From: Streptomyces albus subsp. albus
GTDB taxonomy: Bacteria; Actinomycetota; Actinomycetes; Streptomycetales; Streptomycetaceae
NCBI RefSeq assembly: GCF_000719865.1
Contig: NZ_JOID01000011.1
Location: 140,111 to 204,110, forward strand
Direction: 5' to 3'
Length of the DNA: 64,000 nucleotides
Part shown: piece by piece, positions 15,134-26,175 of the stretch
Numbering within the stretch: the first letter of the stretch is position 1
How the letters are laid out: each line of letters opens with the position of its first letter
Notes under the pieces: model-generated
Seen by the model: only the letters and a program-made list of their open reading frames with translations
Database searches by the model: none
What the model was told of the DNA's origin: nothing
Made by a program: the position numbers and the translations under genes

Positions 15134-17440
15134 TCATGCGCGGGTCCCGGGCACCCGTCCGTCCTCGTGATCGCGCTCCGTGGGCCGTCCTGCCGGCGAA
15201 GCGCCGCCGTCCGGAGTTCCGTCGGGGCCGGCCGGCAAACCGCCGGCCACCGGACCCCCGCCCCCGGCCGCCGCCTCACCCGGCAGTCGCGGCAGCAGCC
15301 GCAGCAGCGGGCGCGGCATCCACCAGGCGGCCTTGCCCAGCACCGCCATCACGGACGGGACGAGGACGAGCCGGACGAGGGTGGCGTCGATCGCGATGGC
15401 GACGGCCAGGCCGAAGCCGAAGAGGTTGACGACCCGCTGGTCGTTGAGCTGGAAGCTGCCGAAGACGACGACCATGACCGAGGCCGCGGCCGTGATGACC
15501 CGGGCGGTGGCGGCGATGCCGTCCCGGACGGAGCCGCCGGTGTCGCCGGTGCGCAGGTACTCCTCGCGGACCCGGCTGAGCAGGAACACCTCGTAGTCCA
15601 TCGAGAGCCCGAAGAGCACCGCGAAGAGCATGATCGGGGCGAAGGACTCCACCGGCCCCGGCTCGGCCCCGAGCAGCCCGGCACCCCAGCCCCACTGGAA
15701 GACGGCGACCACGACGCCGTAGGCGGCGCCCACGGACAGCAGGTTCATCACCGCGGCCTTCAACGGAAGGACGAGGGAACGGAATTCGACCATGAGCAGC
15801 AGGAAGCTGAGCCCCACCACGAAGGTCATGAACCAGCCCATCTCCCGGCCGAGCCGGTCGGCGAGGTCGATGGCGGTGGCGGTGGAGCCGCCGACGTGCG
15901 CCTCGGCGGCCTGCGTGTCCTCGGCGCCCTCCGTGTCCTCCACGGCGCCGGGCAGTACGTCGTCCCGCAGCCGGTGCACCAGCTCCTCGGTGGACTCCTC
16001 GTCCGGCGAGCCCTCGGGGACGACGGTGTAGAGGGCGGTCGTCCCGCTCTCGTCGAGCCGCGGCGGGCGCACCTCGGCCACCCCGTCCGTGCCCGCCAGT
16101 TCGGTGCGCAGATCCGCGGCGCTCCGCCGCACCTCCGCCCGGGAACCGTTCGCGCCGAAGTCCGCTGTGACGACGAGGGGGCCCGTCCAGCCGGGGCCGA
16201 AGTCCTCCGTGACCAGTTCGTAGGCGCGGCGCTGGGTGGTGTCCTCCGGGGCCGACCCGTCGTCGGCCGTGCCGAGGCGCAGGGAGAACAGGGGCAGGGC
16301 CAGGGCGACGAGGGTGACCGTCGAGGCCAGCAGGTACGGCCAGGGGTGCCGCTGGATGTGGGCGGTCCAGCGGTGCCAGCCGCTCGCCCGGCCGCCGCCG
16401 TGGTCGAAGCGGAGCCGCCGGACGCGGAACCGGTCCAGCCGGTCCCCGAAGACCGCCAGCAGCGCCGGCAGCAGGGTGACCGCCGCCAGCAGGGTGGCGG
16501 CCACCGTGAGGGCGCTGGCCAGGCCGAGGGCCGACACGAAGGGAATGCCGATCAGATAGAGGCTGAGGATGGCCACGATCACCGTGGCCCCCGCCACCAG
16601 CACGGACCGCCCGGCCGTGGACAGCGCCAGCGGGATCGACTCGGCCGGGGGGTGCCCGGCGCGCAGGTGCTCGCGGTGGCGGGTCACGACCAGCAGCGCG
16701 TAGTCGATGCCCACGCCGAGGCCGATCATGGCGGCGACCACGGGCCCGGAGGTGCCGATGGTGGTGAGACCGGCGGCCAGATGCACGGCCGACAGCCCCA
16801 GGGCGAGCGCGAACAGCGCCGTCACCAGCGGCACCACCATGGCGAAGACCGAGCCGAAGGCCACCAGGAGCACCAGTACCGCGGCGGCCAGGCCGATCGC
16901 CTCGCTGCCGGACGGGCCGCTCTCGGCCTGGAGCACGGCACCGCCGAACTCGACCTCCGCGCCCGCGTCCCGCACCGGGGCGAACGCCTCCTGCGCGGCG
17001 TCCACCGACTCCGCGGGCACGTCCTTGGCGCGCTCCTCGAACCGCACGGTGGCCATCGCGGTCCGTCCGTCCTCCGAGACCATGGCCGGGCCCGGGCCGT
17101 ACGGGGACTGTGCCGCGGCCACGCCGTCCGCGTCGCGCACCTCCGTGAGGGCGTCCGCGACGGCGGCCTTCACCTCCGGCGAGGTCACGTCCCCGCCGCC
17201 GTCCCGGCCGTTCCCGCCGGTGTGGATCACCACCTGCATGCCGTCCCCGGACATGTCCGGGTAGCGCTCGCGGAGGGTGTCGTACGCGGCCTGGGAGTCG
17301 GAGTCGCTCAGCGTGAGGTCATTGCTGAACTCGCCGCCCGCGCCGCGCGCGGCGAGGCCGGCGCCGGCCACCGCCAGCAGCCAGAGGGCGATCACCAGCC
17401 ATCGGTGCCGCACCGAGAAACGAGCCAGGGCAGAGAGCAC
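15134..17440 (-). CDS. MMPL family (RND-type) exporter
   Basis: About 768 residues with the classic MMPL layout. TM1 is near the N-terminus (WLVIALWLLAVAGAGLAA). A large extracytoplasmic loop follows, then five TM helices around 180-330 including GVGIDYALLVVTRHREHLRAG. A second loop follows, then five C-terminal TM helices with GLSMDYEVFLLSRVREEYLR. The paired D-Y motifs in TM4 and TM10 are the proton-relay positions of the family. The GTG at 17440 is preferred because GGAGG lies 5 nt upstream; an ATG at 17452 is the alternative. The substrate is unknown (lipid, siderophore or drug). The TetR gene is divergent with a shared palindrome. Confidence 0.92.
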   Translation of the reverse strand: MLSALARFSVRHRWLVIALWLLAVAGAGLAARGAGGEFSNDLTLSDSDSQAAYDTLRERYPDMSGDGMQVVIHTGGNGRDGGGDVTSPEVKAAVADALTEVRDADGVAAAQSPYGPGPAMVSEDGRTAMATVRFEERAKDVPAESVDAAQEAFAPVRDAGAEVEFGGAVLQAESGPSGSEAIGLAAAVLVLLVAFGSVFAMVVPLVTALFALALGLSAVHLAAGLTTIGTSGPVVAAMIGLGVGIDYALLVVTRHREHLRAGHPPAESIPLALSTAGRSVLVAGATVIVAILSLYLIGIPFVSALGLASALTVAATLLAAVTLLPALLAVFGDRLDRFRVRRLRFDHGGGRASGWHRWTAHIQRHPWPYLLASTVTLVALALPLFSLRLGTADDGSAPEDTTQRRAYELVTEDFGPGWTGPLVVTADFGANGSRAEVRRSAADLRTELAGTDGVAEVRPPRLDESGTTALYTVVPEGSPDEESTEELVHRLRDDVLPGAVEDTEGAEDTQAAEAHVGGSTATAIDLADRLGREMGWFMTFVVGLSFLLLMVEFRSLVLPLKAAVMNLLSVGAAYGVVVAVFQWGWGAGLLGAEPGPVESFAPIMLFAVLFGLSMDYEVFLLSRVREEYLRTGDTGGSVRDGIAATARVITAAASVMVVVFGSFQLNDQRVVNLFGFGLAVAIAIDATLVRLVLVPSVMAVLGKAAWWMPRPLLRLLPRLPGEAAAGGGGPVAGGLPAGPDGTPDGGASPAGRPTERDHEDGRVPGTRA

Positions 17441-17496
17441 GTCAGCCTCCATGGGTCAGGGCGTGCGGGGGGCCGGACCACTCCGCGACATGTGCC

Positions 17497-17534
17497 TTGA
17501 CGCTAGAGTAAACACGTGTCTACACAGGTGGCAA
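17497..17534. promoter_or_regulatory. Divergent MMPL/TetR promoters with overlapping TetR-type operator
   Basis: The palindrome GTAAACACGTGTCTAC (17508-17523) has 7 of 8 matching arm positions. On the plus strand, TTGACG (17497-17502) and TACACA (17521-17526) are separated by 18 bp. On the minus strand, TTGCCA (17534-17529) and TACTCT (17510-17505) are separated by 18 bp. The palindrome therefore covers both promoter cores, the usual layout for a TetR repressor controlling itself and a divergent exporter. Confidence 0.6.
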
Positions 17535-17729
17535 ACATGTGCCTGGGTGCGAGAGGGAAGACGAGGAAGGGGGAGAGGACGCGGAGCCGGGCGCGGCGGG
17601 CGCGGCACGGGCTCGCGGGACCGGCGTTGCGGAGGGAGCGTGCCGCCGAGGAAGATCGGGGGCGAGCACGGCCGGCGGGCCACCGACGGCACCCGCCCCG
17701 GCCGCGCGACCGGCGAAACAGGAGGAACG

Positions 17730-18341
17730 ATGACCGTACGGCCACCCGGATTCGGCAGCCCCCGGGCCGAACGGCGGGAGAAGGCCCGCGATGTCGTGGT
17801 GGAGACGGCGCTGCGGCTGTTCTCCGAGCGCGGGTACATCGGGGTCAGGGTCGAGGACATCGCCACCGAGGCGGGGATCTCCCGGGCCACGTTCTACAAG
17901 TACTTCTCCGAGCGGGAGGAGATCCTCGCCGAACTGTTCGCCCGGCTCCTCGGCCGCGAGCCCGTCCCCGCCCCGCCGGGCGGTACCGACCGCACCCTGG
18001 AGCGTGTGGAGGACCTGCTCGTCGCGACGGCCGAGCGCATGCTGCGGGACGAAGTGCTCGCCCGCTTCGTCTACACCCTGCCCATCCGCCACGCCGCGCT
18101 GCTCGGCGAGGGCGCGCGGCCGCCGGTGCTGGACACGGTGGAGGGCATGCTCGCCGAGGCGGCCGGCGCGGGCGTGCTCCGCGCCGACGTGCCCGCCCCC
18201 CTCCTCGCCGCCCATGTGGGACGGGCCTACGAGGCCGCCATGCGGGACTGGGCGGAGCGGCGCTGCGAGGACGCCCCCGGCCAGGTGCGGCTGCTCCTCG
18301 GCCTGGCCTTCCACGGCATCGCCGCCCCGGACGGGAGTTGA
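17730..18341 (+). CDS. TetR/AcrR family transcriptional regulator
   Basis: 203 residues. The N-terminal helix-turn-helix is KARDVVVETALRLFSERGYIGVRVEDIATEAGISRATFYKYFSEREEILAELF (about 18-70), the standard TetR_N pattern. The C-terminal helical ligand domain is divergent. GGAGGA is 5 nt upstream of the ATG. It is divergently placed to the MMPL exporter, which is its probable target. The leader from the predicted promoter would be about 200 nt long. Confidence 0.9.
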   Translation: MTVRPPGFGSPRAERREKARDVVVETALRLFSERGYIGVRVEDIATEAGISRATFYKYFSEREEILAELFARLLGREPVPAPPGGTDRTLERVEDLLVATAERMLRDEVLARFVYTLPIRHAALLGEGARPPVLDTVEGMLAEAAGAGVLRADVPAPLLAAHVGRAYEAAMRDWAERRCEDAPGQVRLLLGLAFHGIAAPDGS

Positions 18342-18495
18342 CCCGGTCCGGAGTCGACCCGGTCCGGAACCGAACCGATGCGGGAGTTGAAGCGGACGGG
18401 AGCCGGCCCGGAGCGGCCCGGGACGGGATCTGACCCGGCACGGAGCCGGCCCGAGACGGGAGTTGACCCCGACGGAAGCGGCCCGGCCCGGAGCT

Positions 18496-18600
18496 GACCG
18501 GACGGGAGCTGACCGGACGGGGGCTGACCGGACGGGAGTCGGCCGAAAAGGAGTCGGCCGAAAAGGAGTCGGCCGAACGGGAGTCGGCCGGACGGGAGTT
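18496..18600. repeat. Seven tandem 15-bp units
   Basis: Units start at 18496, 18511, 18526, 18541, 18556, 18571 and 18586. They follow GACCGGACGGGAGCT drifting to GGCCGAAAAGGAGTC and back to GGCCGGACGGGAGTT. Copies 4 and 5 are identical. The 15-bp period keeps frames open on both strands but there is no start or ribosome site, so I treat it as a non-coding minisatellite. Confidence 0.85.
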
Positions 18601-18742
18601 GCTCCGGCCCGAAGCCGGCCCGTGCGGGAGCCGGCCCGTCACCGAGCCGTCCCGGCCCTGAGCTGCCCCGGACCGGGACCCTGCCCGCGGCGGCCCGGCC
18701 GCCGGGCCGCCCCGGCCGGTACGGTCCTGGTACACAGCGCAC

Positions 18743-18772
18743 TGGACATGCCGGGGCCCGTGATCGGACAAT
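18743..18772 (+). promoter_or_regulatory. Leaderless promoter of the DUF1707-FHA gene
   Basis: TGGACA (18743-18748), 18-bp spacer, GACAAT (18767-18772), then 7 nt to the GTG at 18780, so transcription would begin at the start codon. No ribosome site precedes the GTG, consistent with leaderless translation. Confidence 0.5.
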
Positions 18773-18779
18773 CGGACCC

Positions 18780-19349
18780 GTGACCTCCTCCCACGAGCTC
18801 CAGCCCTGGCCGGGCCCCGTCCCGCGAGGCCCCGCCCGGGTGTCGGACGCCGACCGGGACCGGGCGATCAGCCGTCTCCGGGAGGGCGCCGCGGAGGGAC
18901 GGCTGTCCCAGGACACCTTCCTGCGGCGCATGGAGCTCGCCCTCGCGGCGCGCGGCCACGACGAACTGCGCGCCCTCACCGCGGATCTGCCCCACGAAAG
19001 CCGCTGGTCCCGTGCCGTGTTCGGCTCGGTGGCGGCCGTCTCCTCCTTCACCCTGCGGCTGCGCCGGGCCTGGCAGACCGAGCGGCTGCCCCGGCTGCTG
19101 CTCCCCGAGCCGGGCCCGCAGCCCCTGCGCATAGGCCGGGAACCGGCCAACGGCCTGCGGCTCGGCGACGAGACCGTCTCCCGCTTCCACGCCGAGCTGG
19201 TCTCACGCGGCGGGATCTGGATCCTGCGTGACCTCGGCTCGGCCAACGGCACCTGCGTCAACGGCCGCCGGGTCACGGACACGGCCGTCGTGCACCCCGG
19301 CGACCAGGTCAGCTTCGGCCGCCTCAGCTTCCGCCTCGCCTCCCGCTGA
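18780..19349 (+). CDS. DUF1707 and FHA domain protein
   Basis: 189 residues. DUF1707 is at about 22-75 (RVSDADRDRAISRLREGAAEGRLSQDTFLRRMELALAARGHDELRALTADLP). The FHA domain is at about 110-188 with the phosphothreonine-binding pattern LRIGREPANGLRLGDETVSRFHAELV (G-R, S-x-x-H) and DLGSANGTCVNGRRV (N-G). FHA domains bind phosphothreonine, so this protein probably reads Ser/Thr kinase output. No membrane segment is visible. The start is a probable leaderless GTG. It converges on treY with a terminator between them. Confidence 0.88.
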   Translation: MTSSHELQPWPGPVPRGPARVSDADRDRAISRLREGAAEGRLSQDTFLRRMELALAARGHDELRALTADLPHESRWSRAVFGSVAAVSSFTLRLRRAWQTERLPRLLLPEPGPQPLRIGREPANGLRLGDETVSRFHAELVSRGGIWILRDLGSANGTCVNGRRVTDTAVVHPGDQVSFGRLSFRLASR

Positions 19350-19381
19350 CGGGTCAGCGGCATCCGGCCCGGCGGCGCCCC

Positions 19382-19404
19382 CTGACCGGGCCGCGCCCGG
19401 TCAG
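19382..19404. terminator. Bidirectional terminator between FHA gene and treY
   Basis: Perfect 9-bp stem CTGACCGGG/CCCGGTCAG with a 5-nt loop, between two convergent stops (19349 and 19452). Confidence 0.7.
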
Positions 19405-19451
19405 CCCCCCCGGGGGAAGCCCCGGCCGCACCGGCACGCCGCCCCGGCTGC

Positions 19452-22058
19452 TCACACGCGGATCAGCAGCGCCACCGGCCACCGGTCCAGCAACTCCGCG
19501 AGAGCCACCGTCCCCTCGGCCTCCGCCCCGGTCAGCCGGTCCCGCCAGCGGCCCGGGGGCAGTGGCAGCCCCGTCGTCCGCCAGCCGCCCGAACGCTCCA
19601 GCAGCCGGGACAGCCGCGTCACGACCGTGACCGCCCGCCCGGAGCGGCCGAAGGCCACGCAGTGCTCCGCCGCCGGGCCCTCCGCGGCCAGCGGGTCATA
19701 CGAGCCGGCGCGGCCGAACCAGTCCGGGTGCTCCCGGCGCAGCCGGAGGGCGGCGGCGGTGAGCCGCAGCTTCTCCTCCGGCAGACTCTGCGGCGGCCGC
19801 CCCTCGTCGAGGCCCGCCAGCGTCTCCGGGCGCGGACGGTACGGCGGCCGGTTGTCCGGGTCGACCAGCGCCCTGAACTCCCATTCGGTGCCCTGGTAGA
19901 CGTCGGGGACGCCCGGCATCGTCAGATGGACGAGGGCGCCGCCGAGGATGTTCGCGCGGGCGTGCGCGCCCAGCGCGCGGGCGAAGGCCGCGGCCGCCGG
20001 GTGCGGCGGCCCGCAGGGGCCCGCCTCCGTGAACGCCCGTACGGCGTCCTCGTACGCCGGGTCCGGCTCGGTCCAGGTGGTCCGCAGCCCCGCCTCCCGG
20101 GCGGACTTCAGCACGGCCGGGACCAGCCGCTTTGCCGGCAGCGGCCCGGACAGCCCGTAGCCGAGGCCGAAGGCGGTCTGCCAGGCGGTCCACGCCAGCT
20201 GGGCGTCCGGCACGCCCGCGCCGCTCGCGCGCGCCGTCTCCTTGGTCAGCCGCTCCACCAGTTCCGCCCACTCCAGGGGCGCCTCCGACAGCAGCGCGAT
20301 GCGCGCCCGGACGTCCGCGCTGCGCTTGGTGTCGTGCGTGGACAGCGCGGTGCCCGTCTCCGGCCAGTCGCGCTGCAGCCGCGCGCAGAAGGCGTGGAAC
20401 TCCTCCGGGGACACGCCCGGCCGGTCCGGCTCGCCGCCCACCTCCGCCGCCGACAGCAGGGGCGTGTAGCGGTAGAAGGCGGTGTCCTCGGCCGACTTGG
20501 CGCGCAGCGCGGAGGAGGTCTGGGCGAACCGCGCGCAGAACTCCCGGTGGTCCGCGGAGTCCCCGGCGGTGCCGAGCGCCAGCTCGCGCACCAGGTCCAC
20601 CGCCTCGGCCTCCTCCGGTACGGCGAAGGCGGCCCGCGCCCCCTCGGCGGCCTGCCGGAGCATCGCCGCGTCCCGCTCCGGCACGGCCTTCCCCGGGGCC
20701 GTGTACGGCCGGTAGACGGGGACGCGCAGCAGCAGTTCCCGGATCGCGGTGCGCAGCGCCCAGGGGGCGTGGTCGGGCGGGGCGGGCGCCGTCTCGCAGA
20801 TCCGTGCGGCCGCGCGGGTCAGCGCCGCCACCTCGGCGGCCAGCTCGTGCTCCACCACCTCGCGCGCGGCCCGCGCGGCCGTGGCCGTCCACTCGCCGCC
20901 CAGATCGGCGGGGGCGCCGGTGAACTCCCGGTGCAGCGCGTCGAGTTCGCGGGCGCCTGCGGGGTCCGTGAACAGGCCGTCGGCCCGGCGCAGCGCGTCG
21001 TACCCGGTGGTGCCCGCGACGGGCCAGCTCCCCGGCAGCTCCTCCTCGCCGGTCAGGATCTTCTCCACCACCGTCCAGCAGCCGCCGGAGGCGTCCCGGA
21101 GCCGCCGCAGATAGCCCTCCGGGTCGGCCAGCCCGTCCGGGTGGTCGACGCGCAGGCCCTGGACGACCCCGTCGCGCAGCAGCCGCAGCACGGTCGCGTG
21201 GGTGGCGCCGAACACGGCCGGGTCCTGCACCCGCACCCCGATCAGCCCCGAAATGGTGAAGAACCGCCGGTAGTTGAGCTCCGTGCGGGCCAGCCGCCAC
21301 CAGGCCGGCCGGTACCACTGGGCGGCCACCAGCTCGGGCAGCGGCAGCCGCTCCGTCCCCGGCCGCACGGGGAACACGTGATCGAAATAGCGCAGCACAT
21401 ACCCGGCGCCCTCCCCGCTCGCCGCCCCGGCGCCCGCCGTGCCCTCCGCCCCGCTTCCCGCCCCGCTCTCCGCCCCGTCCTCCCGTTCGAGCCGGAAGTG
21501 CCGCAGTTCCCGGTCCAGCCGGCCGCCGAGGACCGGCAGGAGTATCCGCCCGCGACGCGCGCCGGGGGCGCCCGGGGCCCCGGCCTCCCAGTCGATGTCG
21601 AACCAGCGGGCGTAGGGCGAGCCGGGCCCGTCGCGCAGCACGCTCCACAGCGCCCGGTTCAGCCGCTCCGGCACGGGGACGGCCATGTGGTTCGGCACGA
21701 TGTCCAGGACGATGCCCATCCCGTGGGTGCGCGCGGTGGCCGCCAGCCGCCGCAGCCCCGCCTCGCCGCCCAGCTCGGCCCGCACGGCGGAGTGGTCCAC
21801 CACGTCGTAGCCGTGGCCGGAGCCCGGTACGGCCTCCAGCACGGGCGAGAGATGCAGATGGGAGACGCCGAGCGCGGCGAGATGGGGCACGGCGGCCTCG
21901 GCCGCGGCGAAGGGGAAGTCCGGCTGGATCTGCAGCCGGTAGGTCGCGGTCGGCACGGCGCCGGCCGCGGCGGACGGTGGGGCGCCCGGCGCGGTCTTCT
22001 CGCCGGCGTGCGCGGTGGCGGACGGTTCCGGGGGCGGCGCGAGCGGCTCGGAAGTCAT
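19452..22058 (-). CDS. treY: Maltooligosyl trehalose synthase (TreY)
   Basis: 868 residues, GH13. The barrel opens with TATYRLQIQPDFPF and HLHLSPVLEAVPGSGHGYDV, then DIVPNHM (119-125), the nucleophile in GLRVDHPDGL (D305), the acid in VVEKIL (E332) and the third Asp in STHDTKRSADVRAR. TreY isomerises the reducing-end bond of maltodextrins to an alpha,alpha-1,1 bond, making the TreZ substrate. Residues about 194-217 are a Gly/Ala/Ser/Glu insert between strands. The start ATG at 22058 has no ribosome site; a TACATC box 7 nt upstream could make it leaderless. glgX lies immediately upstream on the same strand (127-bp gap). Confidence 0.93.
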   Translation of the reverse strand: MTSEPLAPPPEPSATAHAGEKTAPGAPPSAAAGAVPTATYRLQIQPDFPFAAAEAAVPHLAALGVSHLHLSPVLEAVPGSGHGYDVVDHSAVRAELGGEAGLRRLAATARTHGMGIVLDIVPNHMAVPVPERLNRALWSVLRDGPGSPYARWFDIDWEAGAPGAPGARRGRILLPVLGGRLDRELRHFRLEREDGAESGAGSGAEGTAGAGAASGEGAGYVLRYFDHVFPVRPGTERLPLPELVAAQWYRPAWWRLARTELNYRRFFTISGLIGVRVQDPAVFGATHATVLRLLRDGVVQGLRVDHPDGLADPEGYLRRLRDASGGCWTVVEKILTGEEELPGSWPVAGTTGYDALRRADGLFTDPAGARELDALHREFTGAPADLGGEWTATAARAAREVVEHELAAEVAALTRAAARICETAPAPPDHAPWALRTAIRELLLRVPVYRPYTAPGKAVPERDAAMLRQAAEGARAAFAVPEEAEAVDLVRELALGTAGDSADHREFCARFAQTSSALRAKSAEDTAFYRYTPLLSAAEVGGEPDRPGVSPEEFHAFCARLQRDWPETGTALSTHDTKRSADVRARIALLSEAPLEWAELVERLTKETARASGAGVPDAQLAWTAWQTAFGLGYGLSGPLPAKRLVPAVLKSAREAGLRTTWTEPDPAYEDAVRAFTEAGPCGPPHPAAAAFARALGAHARANILGGALVHLTMPGVPDVYQGTEWEFRALVDPDNRPPYRPRPETLAGLDEGRPPQSLPEEKLRLTAAALRLRREHPDWFGRAGSYDPLAAEGPAAEHCVAFGRSGRAVTVVTRLSRLLERSGGWRTTGLPLPPGRWRDRLTGAEAEGTVALAELLDRWPVALLIRV

Positions 22059-22185
22059 GGCAAGGATGTACCCGGACGGACGCCTGCCGTGCCTGCTGAA
22101 CGGCGCATCCGGGCCACCCCGGACCACCCCGGCCCGTTGCGCCGTCCGGGTGAGCAGGCGTGGACCGGCCGGGTCCGGCGACGGC

Positions 22186-24438
<2,253 letters not shown>

Positions 24439-24797
24439 GATGTCGACTCTTCCACTCCGGATCCGGGCTCCGCGGGACGGGATGACCCCGGCAGGAGAGG
24501 AATCCTCGCCCAACCAGCGGTGCGCCGGGGCGCTTTCGTCGGAACTCTCGCGAAAAGGGGGCATCCTCCCAACGGTTTCTCCTCGTCCTCCGGCCGGGGC
24601 GTTCCGCTCCCTATGCTGTTTTACAGGGGAAAACCAGGACAGCCGGGCAAGCGGGGTCCATGACGCGCCGTTGTCCTCCGGCGTGGCGGACCGTCATCGA
24701 TCCCTCACGCTTCCCACCGGGGTTCCGGGTGCACCGGCTCCCGCGCACACAGTAGGCTCCGGTGATCGAAGACCCGGGGGCGGAAGGCGGTGCGCAG
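24439..24797. other. Divergent region between glgX and the HEPN gene
   Basis: No gene. A TAGGCT box lies at 24753-24758 on the plus strand. It would start transcription near 24765, upstream of the GTG at 24798, which has its own GGAAGG site at 24782-24787. The glgX side has only the GGAAGAG site. An AT-richer patch (about 24612-24636) may hold further promoter elements. Confidence 0.45.
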
Positions 24798-26036
24798 GTG
24801 AGCTCGGGCGGGTTGGAGCTGCCACCTGGTGACAGTGGTCAGGACGGCGGCGCCGCGGACGTCCCTCCCGGCGCGGTGTCCCTGGCCCGGCCGATGGAGA
24901 TCGGGGCGGAGCTGGACTGGGGCCCCGACGCCTGGAACGAGGTGCGGACACGCGCCCGCCGGGCCGGACGGGCCTACATATGGCTGAATCTGGTCGAGCA
25001 GCGGCTGCGCGCGGTCGTCGCCGCGGTCCTCCGGCCGATCTACGAACCGGTGCACGGCGACGAGTGGGTGGTGGCCGCCGCCGGCCCCGCGGGGCACGAA
25101 TGGGTGCAGCGCGCCGTCGCCGTCCGCGAGGTCAGCCGGCGGAAGGGCTATCTGCTCGACCCGGCCGACGACAACGTCCTCAGCTTTCTGACCCTGCCGC
25201 AGCTGCGCGAGCTGATGGTGCAGCACTGGCCGTGTTTCGAGCCGTATCTGGACGACCGCCGCGATCTCGAACTGGCCCTGGACGAGCTGGAGGTGGCGCG
25301 CAACGTCGTCTCCCGCAACCGGGCCCTGTCCGAGGCCGTCCTGGCGCAGGCCGAGCGGGCCTCCGCCCGGCTGCTGCGGATCCTGGGCACCGGGGCCGGC
25401 GCCCCGTCCTCCGACCGGCTGCCCGTCGACGCCGTGGAGGACCTGGTCGGCGACCGCTACGCGGACGTCGTCGGCGTCCACCCGGACCGGGTCCGGCTGC
25501 AGCGGCAGCTGCCCGCCGAGGACCTCTTCGGCGGCGCCCGCCGGCTCGACGGGATCGGCATCGGGCTCAACCTGCTCGTGCAGAACTACTCCGGGCGGCG
25601 GCTCGTGCGCCTCGCCGAGGCCGGCTGCCGCACCCGCCTGCTCTTCCTCAACCCGGCCAGCAGCGCCGTGCGCCGCCGCGAGCGCGAACTCGGCCTGAAG
25701 AAGAACGAATTGAGCCGCTCCGTCGAGATGAACATCCTGCACATGCGGCGGGTGCGGGCGAGGCTGCGGGACACCGGCGCCTTCCAGATCAACGTGTTCG
25801 ACGAGACCCCGCGCTTCACGGCCTACCTCGTCAACGGCGACGGCTCCGACGGCCTGGCGGTGGTGCAGCCCTATCTGCGCCGCGCGCGGGGCATGGAGGC
25901 GCCCGTGTTCGTGCTGCGCGGTGGGCGGCGGCAGACGCTGCGGGAGGACGGCGGGAAGGAGCGGGAGGCCGGACTGTTCGACACCTACCGCGAGGAGTTC
26001 GAGAGCGCCTGGGCCGACTCCCGGCCGGTGTCCTGA
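24798..26036 (+). CDS. SAV2148-type HEPN domain protein
   Basis: 412 residues from the GTG at 24798 (GGAAGG ribosome site); an in-frame GTG at 24762 would add 12 residues. The sequence matches the actinobacterial family named after SAV2148 and assigned to the HEPN superfamily: AWNEVRTRARRAGRAYIWLNLVEQRLRAVVAAVL near 46-78, then RPIYEPVH (R79 to H86), which fits the R-x4-6-H motif of HEPN ribonucleases. The remaining about 320 residues are helical and basic with no other named domain. No membrane segment is visible. It lies next to a DEDDh exonuclease on the same strand (139-bp gap). Nuclease activity is inferred, not established. Confidence 0.82.
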   Translation: MSSGGLELPPGDSGQDGGAADVPPGAVSLARPMEIGAELDWGPDAWNEVRTRARRAGRAYIWLNLVEQRLRAVVAAVLRPIYEPVHGDEWVVAAAGPAGHEWVQRAVAVREVSRRKGYLLDPADDNVLSFLTLPQLRELMVQHWPCFEPYLDDRRDLELALDELEVARNVVSRNRALSEAVLAQAERASARLLRILGTGAGAPSSDRLPVDAVEDLVGDRYADVVGVHPDRVRLQRQLPAEDLFGGARRLDGIGIGLNLLVQNYSGRRLVRLAEAGCRTRLLFLNPASSAVRRRERELGLKKNELSRSVEMNILHMRRVRARLRDTGAFQINVFDETPRFTAYLVNGDGSDGLAVVQPYLRRARGMEAPVFVLRGGRRQTLREDGGKEREAGLFDTYREEFESAWADSRPVS

Positions 26037-26175
26037 GCTCCGCGCCGGCCGCGCCGGCGGCCGCGTCCCCGGCCGGCCCGCGGCCATCGGCACCGCTCCC
26101 GCGCACGGCCGTGTTGTCAGTGGCCGGTGGGAGAGTGGAGCACATCGGGGGACGCACAACAGAAGGAGAGCCGTC

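Larger units (their letters stand above)
18342..18779. other. 438-bp gene-free repeat-rich spacer
   Basis: No coding frame is credible. The whole stretch is made of degenerate copies of an about 15-bp motif (GGGAGTTGACCCGGT-like in the left part). It resolves into exact tandem units at 18496-18600, given separately. The right end holds the promoter of the FHA gene. Confidence 0.6.

Noticed and set aside
24762..24797. GTG 24762 as leaderless start of the HEPN gene
   Set aside because: The TAGGCT box ends only 3 nt before it, too close for a start point; GTG 24798 has a ribosome site at good spacing.
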